A stretch of DNA of 64,000 nucleotides from [Clostridium] ultunense DSM 10521 (lineage in GTDB: Bacteria; Bacillota; Clostridia; Tissierellales; Tepidimicrobiaceae): positions 411,049 to 475,048 of the forward strand of contig NZ_AZSU01000003.1 in assembly GCF_000511955.1 (NCBI RefSeq). Reading direction: 5' to 3'. Position 1 is the first letter of the stretch, and the number at the start of each line of letters is the position of its first letter. This document shows positions 36,777 through 45,868 of this stretch, one piece after another. The notes beneath the pieces are model-generated. The model was not told where the DNA came from and did not search any database. It saw only the letters and a list, made by a program, of their open reading frames with translations. Made by a program: the position numbers and the translations under genes.

Positions 36777-37136
36777 ATGCATTCAAAACCTATTAAGTTG
36801 ATTGGATTAGGATTAATAACAGGCGTGGTCAATGGATTGTTTGGCTCTGGTGGAGGAACCTTAGTAGTCCCTGCTCTAGTGTTTTTACTTGGAATAGAAG
36901 ATTATAAAGCCCATGCAACGGCTATCTCCATAATACTACCCTTGTCACTAATCAGTTCCTTTGTTTATTTAAAAAATAAAATAATAAGGTTAGATATTTC
37001 ATTAATTGTAGTATTAGGTGGAATTTTAGGCAGTGCTATAGGTGCAAAGCTACTAAAAAAAATTCCCATACCAATACTTAGAAAAATATTTGGCAGCCTA
37101 ATTATCTATACTGCCATAAGGATGATAATTAAATGA
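36777..37136 (+). CDS. TauE/SafE (TSUP) permease, N-terminal half-size protein
   Basis: 119-aa membrane protein with about four segments and the TSUP repeat motif GVVNGLFGSGGGTLVVPALVFLLGIEDYKAHATAIS. TSUP carriers are normally ~250 aa with two such repeats; here each repeat is a separate gene. ATG 36777 follows AAAGGAGTCGATT. Its TGA overlaps the next ATG (ATGA), so the two halves are translationally coupled and probably form a heterodimer exporting organic anions or sulfite-like compounds (inference). Confidence 0.85.
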   Translation: MHSKPIKLIGLGLITGVVNGLFGSGGGTLVVPALVFLLGIEDYKAHATAISIILPLSLISSFVYLKNKIIRLDISLIVVLGGILGSAIGAKLLKKIPIPILRKIFGSLIIYTAIRMIIK

Positions 37137-37480
37137 AATTGTTCATAATCGGATTTTTTTCTGGAATAATTAGTGGTATGGGTATTGGAGGAGGTACCAT
37201 TTTAATCCCTTCCTTAGTTTTTTTTAGCTCGTTAAAACAGCAAGAAGCCCAAGGAATAAATCTAATAGTGTTCATACCTATAGCCCTAGTAGCCCTAATC
37301 ATCCATACTAAAGAAAAGAATGTAGATTTTAAACATGCTAAATGGATTGTTTTAGGAGGCATTGGTGGTGCTATTATTGGTTCAATTATAGCTATTAGAA
37401 CAAACTCAGATTCCCTTAGAAAATATTTTGGTGTTTTTCTTCTTATCATTGGAATATATGAGTTTTTCAAAAAGAAATAG
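37133..37480 (+). CDS. TauE/SafE (TSUP) permease, C-terminal half-size protein
   Basis: 115 aa with four membrane segments and the second TSUP repeat, GIISGMGIGGGTILIPSLVFFSSLKQQEAQGINL. It starts at ATGA overlapping the first half. There is no remnant of a lost linker, so a true split rather than a recent frameshift is likely, although fusing them would need only a small change. Confidence 0.85.
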   Translation: MKLFIIGFFSGIISGMGIGGGTILIPSLVFFSSLKQQEAQGINLIVFIPIALVALIIHTKEKNVDFKHAKWIVLGGIGGAIIGSIIAIRTNSDSLRKYFGVFLLIIGIYEFFKKK

Positions 37481-37501
37481 GTCTAAAAAGACCTATTTCT
37501 T
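37472..37501. terminator. Bidirectional terminator between convergent genes
   Basis: Perfect stem AAGAAATAGGTCT/AGACCTATTTCTT with a 4-base AAAA loop. It overlaps the ends of both the TSUP and CoA-binding genes. Confidence 0.85.
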
Positions 37502-37885
37502 CTCAAGTTCAATTAATGTGGCTAAAACACAATCATCATAGAGGATTTTAAAACCTAGATCTTTAGCTTTTTCTATTACTACATCGTCAAAGGTGCCTGG
37601 TTGAAACCATATATATTCAATCCCCAGCTCTTTAGCCTCAGCTAAAGTATTTAGACTAATTTCAGGATGCACAACTATATCGATTACATCTATCTTTTTT
37701 GGCACTTCTTTCAAATTTGAGTATATCTTTTCTCCGTAAATAGAATCATAGTTAGGATTGATACCGTAAGTTTCATAGCCGTGGTCTATTAGTTTTCTCC
37801 ATATTTTATATCCGTACTTTTCCTTATTTGGAGTTGCTCCTACTACAGCCCAAACTTTTTTATCTAACATCTCTTTTTTCACCAT
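37493..37885 (-). CDS. CoA-binding domain protein
   Basis: 130-aa Rossmann-fold protein of the CoA_binding_2 family (YccU-like). AVVGATPNKEKYGYKIWRKLIDHGYETYGINPNYDSI and VHPEISLNTLAEAKELGIEYIWFQPGTFDD are the family's conserved segments. Its physiological role is unknown. AGGTGATTTT precedes the ATG. Confidence 0.9.
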   Translation of the reverse strand: MVKKEMLDKKVWAVVGATPNKEKYGYKIWRKLIDHGYETYGINPNYDSIYGEKIYSNLKEVPKKIDVIDIVVHPEISLNTLAEAKELGIEYIWFQPGTFDDVVIEKAKDLGFKILYDDCVLATLIELEKK

Positions 37886-37933
37886 AAAATCACCTCAAGA
37901 TTTTTTTACCCAATGGGCCTATGTTTATTTAGG

Positions 37934-38581
37934 TTATTTTACCCTTTTCCCATTCTTCATGGATACATACTCCTCACCTTCATATTCAATAACTACATTT
38001 CCACTGGTCATATCAGTAATAGTCTTTTTAAAATAGCTCACTTCCGAAAATTTAATATAAAGATAAATATTTACTGCATCATCATATACTATGTCATCTA
38101 TTAAATAACCCTTGGTCATCAGATAATTTTCGATAGTCCCATATACAGTATAATCTATTCTAACCTTTAACTTAGTATGGAGTACCTTATCTATTATTAT
38201 TCCTGCTTCCAACCCAATTTTTGCTCCTTTGGTATAGGCTCTTATTAATCCTCCAGTCCCTAGTTTAACGCCTCCAAAATATCTTGTAATAACTACTGCC
38301 ACATTCCTAAGATCTTCTTTTTTAATAACTTCTAATGCAGGTATACCTGCTGTTCCAGAAGGCTCTCCATCATCGCTAAAACGTTGTACATTACTGTCTT
38401 GACCAAAAACATAAGCATATACATTGTGGGTTGCATCCCTATGTTTAGTTTTTATCTTTTCAATGAAGTTTAAGGCTTCTTCTTCTGAATTAATGGGCAT
38501 TGCATATCCTATAAACCTTGATTTATTAATTATTATTTCGTCTTCTCCGTATCTATGTATGGTTCTATAAATATTATACAT
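37934..38581 (-). CDS. YigZ/IMPACT family protein
   Basis: 215-aa two-domain protein. The N-terminal UPF0029 domain has INKSRFIGYAMPI, ATHNVYAYVFG, RFSDDGEPSGTAGIPAL and VVITRYFGGVKLGTGGLIRAY; a C-terminal DUF1949 ferredoxin-like domain follows. The family is linked to translation control in eukaryotes (IMPACT) and nucleic-acid binding; the bacterial role is unclear. Confidence 0.93.
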   Translation of the reverse strand: MYNIYRTIHRYGEDEIIINKSRFIGYAMPINSEEEALNFIEKIKTKHRDATHNVYAYVFGQDSNVQRFSDDGEPSGTAGIPALEVIKKEDLRNVAVVITRYFGGVKLGTGGLIRAYTKGAKIGLEAGIIIDKVLHTKLKVRIDYTVYGTIENYLMTKGYLIDDIVYDDAVNIYLYIKFSEVSYFKKTITDMTSGNVVIEYEGEEYVSMKNGKRVK

Positions 38582-38734
38582 CCTATATCTCCTTTCGTTT
38601 ATAAATCAAGTAAAAGAATAAATCAAATTTAAAAGAATAAATTCCTATCTACTAAAAATCTTCCTATCATTATCCGTTAACATTATATCATATATTAACT
38701 CTATAATTCACTCTTTCTAGTGTAATACAGTAAA

Positions 38735-38769
38735 AAGCAGACTTTACAGATTAAAGCCTGCTTTTAACG
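38735..38769 (-). terminator. Terminator after the Nudix-like gene
   Basis: Minus-strand stem AAAGCAG-GCTTTA ... TAAAGT-CTGCTTTT with a T run follows the Nudix-like stop. Confidence 0.8.
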
Positions 38770-38779
38770 CTATACTCCT

Positions 38780-39220
38780 TTATGCATAAATTTGGTCCAT
38801 TTCATAATCTTTAAACTCAAGATATTTTTTGTAGGATAGACTTACTAAGGATTTATCCTGACTGTAAGTAATCATTTCTATTGCTTTATCTACTGGATAA
38901 AATCCTCCTTCTTTAAAACCTTCTTCTTTATTTATATTATAATGATCACCTAGTGATTCCATCACATACCAAATGATAATATTACATACTGCTTGTTTTC
39001 TAGACAAAGAAAAAAATTCGTAACTAGTTTCTCCTGCAGTAGAAACGATATTAGCATCTACGCCCGTTTCATACTTAACACGGCTAATGGCCGTTTCTGT
39101 TGGAAGAGAACCGTTACGAATTTTCCCTTTAGGTAATACCCATTCATTTTTTTCATTTTTTAAAATCAAAACTCTATCTCCGCTAAAAACCACACCACCT
39201 GCACAATTTCTAACAATCAT
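38780..39220 (-). CDS. Nudix-fold protein with degenerate catalytic box
   Basis: 146 aa. The fold is clear (NCAGGVVFSGDRVLILKNEKNEWVLPKGKI at the start), but the Nudix box reads GSLPTETAISRVKYETGV instead of the canonical GX5EX7REUXEEXGU. The R-E and one of the two E metal ligands are replaced, so hydrolase activity is doubtful. The C-terminus is EMDQIYA-like and acidic. It is preceded by its own promoter (39252-39280). A non-catalytic binding role is possible. Confidence 0.8.
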   Translation of the reverse strand: MIVRNCAGGVVFSGDRVLILKNEKNEWVLPKGKIRNGSLPTETAISRVKYETGVDANIVSTAGETSYEFFSLSRKQAVCNIIIWYVMESLGDHYNINKEEGFKEGGFYPVDKAIEMITYSQDKSLVSLSYKKYLEFKDYEMDQIYA

Positions 39221-39251
39221 AGAAATCAGCCTCCTTTTTTATCTTACTATT

Positions 39252-39280
39252 ATCATACCCAAAATCAATTAATTATTCAA
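39252..39280 (-). promoter_or_regulatory. SigA-type promoter of the Nudix-like gene
   Basis: On the minus strand TTGAAT (39275-39280) and TATGAT (39252-39257), 17-bp spacer, ~30 bp before the ATG at 39220. Confidence 0.7.
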
Positions 39281-39311
39281 TTATTTTTTTGTTTTTGTTG
39301 ATATAAACTAA

Positions 39312-40604
39312 TTATTTAAATGTTCGAACTATATAAGTTGAATATTTTTCATAATCATTTAAATTAATATTTAATCCTATTTCAGTACCATCTTCTTTAT
39401 ATTCTATATAATTTACTTTATAATTTTCTAAAAAATAGTTAACTAAGGATTGATTATCATAAGGTATTAGCAAAACCACTCCTTTATATTTAATTGGTAA
39501 ATTATCTTGGATTAGTTGTAATAATCCGTCTAAATCAGTCCCATTTTTACTAGAAATAAATATTTTTTTGTTTACATATCTACTATCATATAATAAATGG
39601 TTTACACCTACTTTATCCATCTTATTAAATACCGTAATTATTGGTTTATCCAATACTTCTAAATCTTTTAAAATGTCTACAGTTGTTTGTACCTGAATAT
39701 CTAAATCCTCATTGGAAGCATCTACAACATGGAGAATCAAATCTGCAAATCTAACTTCTTCTAAAGTTCCTTTAAAAGCCTCTATTAAATGGGTTGGCAG
39801 TTTGCTTACAAAACCTACAGTATCGGTTATCAAAAAATATTGGCCATTTGGCAATTGTCCCCTTCTTAAGGAAGTGTCCAACGTGGCAAAAAGCATATCA
39901 TAAACGAATACTTTTTTGGATTCATCATATTCTTCGCTCATCCTAATAATGTGGTTTAATAATGTAGACTTTCCAGCATTTGTATATCCTACTAAAGCCA
40001 CTATGGGGAGATTAGAATCTTTCCTCCTTTTTCTTTTAATATTCCTTGTCTTTTCCGCTTCTTTTAAAGCTTTTTCTATTTGATTTATTTCTCTTAATAT
40101 ATGGCGTCTATCCGTTTCAAGTTTTTGTTCTCCAGGCCCTCTAGTTCCAATACCTCCACCTTCTCTAGATAGATAATCTCTAAATCCTACTAATCTAGGC
40201 AACCTATATTTAAGTTGGGCCAATTTTACTTGCAATTTGCCTTCCTTAGAAGTAGCCCTATTAGCGAATATATCCAATATCAGATTGGTTCTATCAACTA
40301 TCTTCTTGTCTATGACTTTCTCTAGATTTCTAAGTTGAGCTCCGGATAGTTCATCGTTAAACACTACTGTATTAATTTCTAGCTCTTGACAATAATTTTT
40401 TATTTCTAAAGCCTTCCCTCTTCCAATAAAGTATGCTGGATCTATTCTATCCTTTCTCTGTGTAACCCTAGCAATGACTACACCACCTGCTGCCTTCACT
40501 AGTTCTTTCAGTTCGTCCATAGAATTATCTATATCTATAATATCCGTTGCTAATTCTACTCCAGCAATCAAAGTCCTTTCCTTTTTGATATTGGTTTCTA
40601 CCAA
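39312..40604 (-). CDS. hflX: GTPase HflX
   Basis: 430-aa ribosome-associated GTPase that rescues stalled or hibernating ribosomes. The N-terminal HflX domain (VVFNDELSGAQLRNLEK, REGGGIGTRGPGEQKLETDRR) precedes a coiled linker and the G domain with GYTNAGKSTLLNHI, DTVGFVSKLPTHLIEAF and NKMDKVG. The start is TTG behind AAAGGGTGATAGA. Length is normal. Confidence 0.95.
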   Translation of the reverse strand: MVETNIKKERTLIAGVELATDIIDIDNSMDELKELVKAAGGVVIARVTQRKDRIDPAYFIGRGKALEIKNYCQELEINTVVFNDELSGAQLRNLEKVIDKKIVDRTNLILDIFANRATSKEGKLQVKLAQLKYRLPRLVGFRDYLSREGGGIGTRGPGEQKLETDRRHILREINQIEKALKEAEKTRNIKRKRRKDSNLPIVALVGYTNAGKSTLLNHIIRMSEEYDESKKVFVYDMLFATLDTSLRRGQLPNGQYFLITDTVGFVSKLPTHLIEAFKGTLEEVRFADLILHVVDASNEDLDIQVQTTVDILKDLEVLDKPIITVFNKMDKVGVNHLLYDSRYVNKKIFISSKNGTDLDGLLQLIQDNLPIKYKGVVLLIPYDNQSLVNYFLENYKVNYIEYKEDGTEIGLNINLNDYEKYSTYIVRTFK

Positions 40605-40657
40605 TCTATCACCCTTTCAAGTTTATATGGTAAAGTTTACTTAATAATATTATACCA

Positions 40658-41311
40658 TTATTTAACTATATTTAATATACCCTCCTTAGGTACATTTATA
40701 TATTGTTCTGGTACATCGCCTACTATTATGGTTTCAGCAATAGGTATATTGGTTGTAATCCTTATATTTTCAGATACTAGAGGGACTATAATTCTAATAT
40801 CAGTAACTACTATGATATATATTCTATGCCTAGTTTGATTTATGCCTGATGATTCAAATTCTGTGGCAAAATCTACTGCTACAGAACCTTGGGGAATTAT
40901 TTGTACGCTTATACTAGGTAAAGTGATAAGTCTAGTATCAAAAGCGTTGCTCAATGGCACCTTTATATTAGATTGGGATATTTCTTTCAGCTGTTCTTGC
41001 ACTTCTAGTGCTACTTCAGAAGCTATACTATTCATCAAAATGGTATTAGCCTGCATTAAAGTTACTTTCCCTTCATTATCATACTTAACAAAAATTAAAT
41101 CATTATAGTTTATATCCCTTTTTATTTTGTTCTTTATGGTATCATTTATAGCTTCGCTAGTTACCGATTTGGCTCTTATTTCTGCAATAGCTATCACAGT
41201 AGGTGCAATATTCTTATCGATATATCTATATATGTATAACCCTAATAGTAATAAGGCCATAATCCAAAATATCAATCTTTTTCTTTTTATTATATATAAA
41301 TAATATTTCAC
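40658..41311 (-). CDS. yunB: Sporulation protein YunB
   Basis: 217-aa protein with one N-terminal membrane segment (residues ~12-30) and a long extracytoplasmic domain. Typical YunB segments are IAEIRAKSVTSEAINDTI, YDNEGKVTLMQANT and FESSGINQTRHRIYIIVVTDIRIIVPL. In B. subtilis YunB is SigE-controlled and important for spore formation. The start is GTG behind GGAGGGATTTTT. Divergent from the PBP gene. Confidence 0.9.
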   Translation of the reverse strand: MKYYLYIIKRKRLIFWIMALLLLGLYIYRYIDKNIAPTVIAIAEIRAKSVTSEAINDTIKNKIKRDINYNDLIFVKYDNEGKVTLMQANTILMNSIASEVALEVQEQLKEISQSNIKVPLSNAFDTRLITLPSISVQIIPQGSVAVDFATEFESSGINQTRHRIYIIVVTDIRIIVPLVSENIRITTNIPIAETIIVGDVPEQYINVPKEGILNIVK

Positions 41312-41404
41312 AAAAATCCCTCCTAGTATATAATATATGTATAAAATATAAGTTAAGGATTATAATTAAGGAAACTAAACAAGATATTTTAATTATTCAT
41401 CTTG

Positions 41405-41433
41405 TTAACATTCACATATTTGTGTGGTATAAT
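41405..41433 (+). promoter_or_regulatory. SigA-type promoter of the class A PBP gene
   Basis: TTAACA (41405-41410) and TATAAT (41428-41433) with a 17-bp spacer, ~43 bp ahead of the ATG at 41476. Confidence 0.8.
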
Positions 41434-41475
41434 TAATTTGTTTACTACCTTTTTTTAAATTAAGGAGGTATTTTA

Positions 41476-44448
41476 ATGTCAGAGGACAACAAGAAAAAAC
41501 CAAAGCCTAAATGGAAAAAAAGACTTAAAATTTTCTTTTTAGTATTGTTTTTATTAGCTATTATAGCAGCAGGTGCAGTTAGTGGTATGGTTATTGCCAT
41601 TGCTAAAGATGCACCGAAGATTAATCCAACAAATATTACTTCTTTATTAAACCAAACTTCTTTTATTCTTGATCAAAATGGTAATATTATTGAAAAAATA
41701 CAAAATAAAGGATATGAATATAGAACAATTGTAAGTGTAAATCAAATGCCTAAGCATTTAAAAGATGCTTTTATTGCAATTGAAGACGAACGTTTTGAGG
41801 ACCATATAGGTGTAGACCCAAAAGGGATTGTTAAATCAGCTATAGACAATGTTAAAGCAGGCCATATTGTAAGAGGTGCCAGCACTATCACCCAACAACT
41901 AGCAAAGAACCTTTATCTTACATCTGAAAAAAAATGGGATAGAAAAATAAAAGAAGCTTACTTAGCTCTACAAATAGAAAAAGCATTAACAAAAGATCAA
42001 ATTTTGGAAGCCTATCTAAACAGAATATTTTTAGGCCAAGGTGCTTACGGTGTGCAGGAAGCTGCTGAAACTTATTTTTCAAAAGATGTAGAAGAGCTAA
42101 CTATTGCTGAGTCTGCAGTTTTAGCTGGAATCATAAAAAGCCCTGCAAAATATTCATTATTTCAAACCCTAAGACCTGAAGATTTTGATAGTGATAAACA
42201 TATTGAAGTAGGTCAACTGGATATATTAGGTGAAAAATATATTGCAGTCTATAATGAAGAAGCTATAAATCGCCAAAGAATTGTTCTATCTAAAATGTTG
42301 GAGCTAGGAAAAATTACTGAAGAAGAATATAATGCTGCCTTAAATGAAGATATCAAATCCAGTATAAAGCCAGGTGAAAAGAAAATTCAAGGAATATCAT
42401 CATATTTTAATGATTATATTAAAGTTCAAGTTATTGAAGCCTTGATGAATGAATTAGGCTATTCTAAAGAAGAAGCAGAAAAAGAGTTATATACTGGTGG
42501 TATAAAAATTTATTCAACTATGGACCTAGAGCTTCAAAAAAAATTAGAAGATATATATAATAACTTTACTGAAGTATTATTGGGGAACCCAGAAAAAATA
42601 AAGGGCCCTGCCCTAATTAGCTGGAGATTAAATAAAGCTCAAAATATAGTTGATGAAAGAAATAATATCCTATTTTATAAGCAAGAAAATATACTGGATG
42701 ATAACTATAACCTTATAATAGAAAAGGGCACCTATGAAATAGTTGATGAAAGGTTAATAATAAAGAATTCAAAATTAGACCCTTATAAAAGCAATGTAGA
42801 TATAGCCGATTATTATACCATAGATAATCGAAAAAATTTAGTAACTCACAGGATGGGCTCCCTTACACTGCCTGAGAAGGAATTCTCTATAGGAGAAGAT
42901 AGGTCCATAACTATATCTGATAATTATCTAAAAAACAATTCAGATTTTTATACTATTGATGGAGAAGGCAATCTACTGGTCAATGAAAAATACTTCTACA
43001 GACAAAAAGATGGTATAGTCCAACCTCAATCGGCAACTGTGATAATGGATTATAGAACCGGTCAAATAAAAGCATTAGTTGGAGGCCGTGATGTAGAAGG
43101 CAATAGAATATTAAATCGTGCTACCTCTTCTGCAAGACAACCTGGCTCAACTATTAAACCATTAGCTGTATATTTACCTGCATTAGATAATGGATTTACT
43201 GCAGCTTCACCTATTGATGATATACCATTCTACAGTAATGGAGAACTTTGGCCAAACAACTGGTATACTGGCTATAGAGGTATTCACACTTTGAGACGTT
43301 CCGTTGAACAGTCTGTTAATGTAAACTCCGTTAAAACTTTAGAAGCCATTGGAATAAATACTTCCATGGAATATTTAAGTAGAATGGGTCTTATAAATAA
43401 AGAGGATCCATCAAAGGACAATTTTATTACATCAGTGGAAAATAAAGCTAGTAATGATGAAAATCTATCTGCCTTGGGACTAGGTGGAATGACAAAAGGG
43501 TTAAGCCCATTAGAGATAACTGCAGCTTATGGGTCTATTGCGAATAATGGTATCTATATTAAACCTATTTCTTTTACCAAAATTTTAGACAAAGACGACA
43601 ATATATTATTAAACAATACACCGAAGGAAACTACCGTTGTTTCACCTCAAGTTGCTTATATAATGTCTGATATATTAAGAACTACTGTATCAAATGGTAT
43701 TGCAGGAAGGGCTCAGGTGCCTAATATGCCTACAGCAGGTAAAACTGGTACAACCCAAGATAAAGCCGATGCTTGGTTTGCAGGGTATACCCCCTACTAT
43801 GTTATGGGGCTATGGATAGGCAATGACTCTCCTCAGATTAAATTGAATCAAGGAAGTGCAATGGCTGCCCAACTATGGAAGATTATAATGACTAATGTCC
43901 ATGAAGGATTAGAAACAAAAAGTTTCGAGCAACCAGCAAATATAGTATCAGTAAATGTTTGTACTCAATCTGGCAAATTACCAACGGAACTGTGCAATCA
44001 TGATCCTAGAGGCAGTACCGTTAGAAAGGAATTATTTGTACAAGGCACTCAACCTACTGAGTTTTGCGATGCTCACGTGGAAGTGGATATTTGCACTATT
44101 ACTAATAAAATAGCCAATGAATATTGTCCAGAAGATAGCGTAGCAAAAAGGGTATTTATTAAAAGGGACCCCCCTTATGATCCTTCAAAACACGGAGGGG
44201 TAGTACCATCTGATTATCAACATACTGCTCCAAAAGAAGTATGTGACGAGCATAATCAAGATAATTGGATAGATGACTGGTTAAATGATTTAATAAATAA
44301 TGGAGATGGTGATAAGGACAATGATGAACTAGAAGATAATGATAATGATGATAATGATAATAGTAGTAATGGCAATGGCAATAGCAATGGTAACAATGAC
44401 AATAATAATAACAACAATAATGGCAATAATGAAAATGGAGATGATTAA
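41476..44448 (+). CDS. Class A penicillin-binding protein (PBP1A-like)
   Basis: 990-aa bifunctional peptidoglycan synthase. It has a basic cytoplasmic start, a membrane anchor (~18-42) and a GT51 transglycosylase domain with AIEDERFEDHIGVDPKGI, GASTITQQLAKNLYL and AYLNRIFLGQGAYGV. The transpeptidase domain has serine in SARQPGSTIKPLA, SVN (EQSVNVNSVK) and KTG (AGKTGTTQDKADA). A C-terminal cysteine-containing region (residues ~825-920) and a ~55-residue Asn/Asp/Gly-rich tail follow. The insertion between the two catalytic domains (around residues 370-510) is longer than usual. Good GGAGG site; TATAAT promoter upstream. Confidence 0.95.
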   Translation: MSEDNKKKPKPKWKKRLKIFFLVLFLLAIIAAGAVSGMVIAIAKDAPKINPTNITSLLNQTSFILDQNGNIIEKIQNKGYEYRTIVSVNQMPKHLKDAFIAIEDERFEDHIGVDPKGIVKSAIDNVKAGHIVRGASTITQQLAKNLYLTSEKKWDRKIKEAYLALQIEKALTKDQILEAYLNRIFLGQGAYGVQEAAETYFSKDVEELTIAESAVLAGIIKSPAKYSLFQTLRPEDFDSDKHIEVGQLDILGEKYIAVYNEEAINRQRIVLSKMLELGKITEEEYNAALNEDIKSSIKPGEKKIQGISSYFNDYIKVQVIEALMNELGYSKEEAEKELYTGGIKIYSTMDLELQKKLEDIYNNFTEVLLGNPEKIKGPALISWRLNKAQNIVDERNNILFYKQENILDDNYNLIIEKGTYEIVDERLIIKNSKLDPYKSNVDIADYYTIDNRKNLVTHRMGSLTLPEKEFSIGEDRSITISDNYLKNNSDFYTIDGEGNLLVNEKYFYRQKDGIVQPQSATVIMDYRTGQIKALVGGRDVEGNRILNRATSSARQPGSTIKPLAVYLPALDNGFTAASPIDDIPFYSNGELWPNNWYTGYRGIHTLRRSVEQSVNVNSVKTLEAIGINTSMEYLSRMGLINKEDPSKDNFITSVENKASNDENLSALGLGGMTKGLSPLEITAAYGSIANNGIYIKPISFTKILDKDDNILLNNTPKETTVVSPQVAYIMSDILRTTVSNGIAGRAQVPNMPTAGKTGTTQDKADAWFAGYTPYYVMGLWIGNDSPQIKLNQGSAMAAQLWKIIMTNVHEGLETKSFEQPANIVSVNVCTQSGKLPTELCNHDPRGSTVRKELFVQGTQPTEFCDAHVEVDICTITNKIANEYCPEDSVAKRVFIKRDPPYDPSKHGGVVPSDYQHTAPKEVCDEHNQDNWIDDWLNDLINNGDGDKDNDELEDNDNDDNDNSSNGNGNSNGNNDNNNNNNNGNNENGDD
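44285..44445 (+). repeat. Low-complexity AAT/GAT-rich segment encoding the PBP tail
   Basis: Imperfect repeats of GATAAT, AATGGC and AATAAC codons encode the disordered N/D/G-rich C-terminus of the PBP. Such tracts are prone to length change by slippage. Confidence 0.8.
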
Positions 44449-44481
44449 AGAGGAGCTTATAATGAGCCCCTCTTTAACTTT
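44447..44481. terminator. Bidirectional terminator between the PBP and spoVAE genes
   Basis: Stem TTAAAGAGG(AGCTT)/(GAGCC)CCTCTTTAA with a short loop followed by CTTTTTG on the plus strand. It lies between convergent stop codons. Confidence 0.8.
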
Positions 44482-44830
44482 TTGTTTTTGGGTTAGAAAC
44501 TATAGCCATAATATAGCCAAATATAATAGCTGCAGCTATACCCCCTGCCGTTGCCTCCAACCCTCCCATAAAAGCTCCAATAACTCCTTTTGATTTAGCT
44601 CCATCAATAGCTCCCTTGCTCAAAGCATAGCCAAATCCAGATATTGGTACTGTAGCTCCTGCTTCTCCAAACTTTACTAAAGGTTCATATAATCCTATAG
44701 CGCCTAAAACAACTCCTGCAACTAGAAATATGACCAGAATATGGGCTGGAGTCAGCTTAGTAGTATCTAAAAGGACTTGACCAATTACGCATATAAATCC
44801 CCCAACTAAAAATACCTTTAAATATTCCAT
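44474..44830 (-). CDS. spoVAE: SpoVAE, dipicolinate channel component
   Basis: 118-aa membrane protein with four segments. Family signature AGATVPISGFGYALSKGAIDGAKSKGVIGAFMGG is present (SpoVAEb type). It works with SpoVAC/SpoVAD to import Ca-dipicolinic acid into the forespore and release it in germination. ATG 44830 has better spacing from AAAGGATGG than the ATG at 44839. Last gene of the operon. Confidence 0.93.
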   Translation of the reverse strand: MEYLKVFLVGGFICVIGQVLLDTTKLTPAHILVIFLVAGVVLGAIGLYEPLVKFGEAGATVPISGFGYALSKGAIDGAKSKGVIGAFMGGLEATAGGIAAAIIFGYIMAIVSNPKTKS

Positions 44831-44844
44831 CCATACCATCCTTT

Positions 44845-45864
44845 CTATTCAACAAGTTTATCTATGGTAACAGCATGTGCTATCCCTGGAATGGATTCAC
44901 CTTGCAAAGTAGAAATTGGTGAATGCAATGCCCCAGTGGCAATTAATAACACTCTGTTTAAATTACCCTTCATCATTTCTTTATAGATATAACCGTTAAA
45001 AACTACAGCTGCGCATGCACAACCGCTACCCCCTGCATGGGTATCCTGTTCTACACCATCAAATATCTTTATTCCACAATCAGAGTAGTTCTCAGATAGA
45101 TCATATCCTTCCCTTTTCATTAAATCTAATAATATTTTCTTCCCTACCAATGCTAAATCTCCTGTAATTATCAAATCATAATCATTAGGATTATATCCGG
45201 TATCCTTAAAATGTTGGGATATAGTGTCTATTGCTGCTGGGGCCATAGCTCCTCCCATATTATTAGCATCCGTTATACCTAAATCTTTAATCTTACCGGT
45301 AGTAATATAGGTTATATAAGGACCATTTCCAGTAGATGACAACACAGTAGCTCCAGCACCTGTTACAGTCCATTGAGAGGAAAAGGGTCTTTGGGCTCCA
45401 TATTCTAGTGGAAACCTATATTGCCTTTCTGCAGAACTAAAGTGGCTAGAAGTTGCACATACTACTTTGTTAGCAAATCCTCCATCTATTATCATGGCCC
45501 CTAAACTTAAAGATTCCGCCATAGTTGAACAGGCGCCATATAAACCAAAGTATGGAATCGCAAGTTGTCTTGCAGAATATGAGGAAGATATAATCTGATT
45601 TAGCAAATCTCCGGAAAAAAGATACTCTATATCATTAGGAGACATATTAGCATTTGAAATAGCTAATTTAATTGCTTCTTCCTGTATACGAGCCTCTGCT
45701 TTCTCAAAGGATTCCTGTCCCCACATATCATCTTCTAAAATGATGTCAAAATAATCTTTTAGAGGCCCTTCCCCTTCTTTTGGTCCCACGATTGATGCAG
45801 TACCAATAATAGACGGAGGATTAGCAAGCTTTACTGTCTGTTTTCCAACGCGCTTAATAGACAT
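44845..45864 (-). CDS. spoVAD: SpoVAD, dipicolinate-binding protein
   Basis: 339-aa thiolase-fold protein associated with the spore inner membrane and able to bind dipicolinic acid. Conserved segments include GPKEGEGPLKDYFD, YLFSGDLLNQIISS, FGLYGACSTMAESL and THAGGSGCACAAVVF. ATG 45864 follows GGAAGGTGATATT and is preferred to the upstream ATG 45906, which lies within spoVAC. Confidence 0.95.
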   Translation of the reverse strand: MSIKRVGKQTVKLANPPSIIGTASIVGPKEGEGPLKDYFDIILEDDMWGQESFEKAEARIQEEAIKLAISNANMSPNDIEYLFSGDLLNQIISSSYSARQLAIPYFGLYGACSTMAESLSLGAMIIDGGFANKVVCATSSHFSSAERQYRFPLEYGAQRPFSSQWTVTGAGATVLSSTGNGPYITYITTGKIKDLGITDANNMGGAMAPAAIDTISQHFKDTGYNPNDYDLIITGDLALVGKKILLDLMKREGYDLSENYSDCGIKIFDGVEQDTHAGGSGCACAAVVFNGYIYKEMMKGNLNRVLLIATGALHSPISTLQGESIPGIAHAVTIDKLVE

Positions 45865-45868
45865 AATA

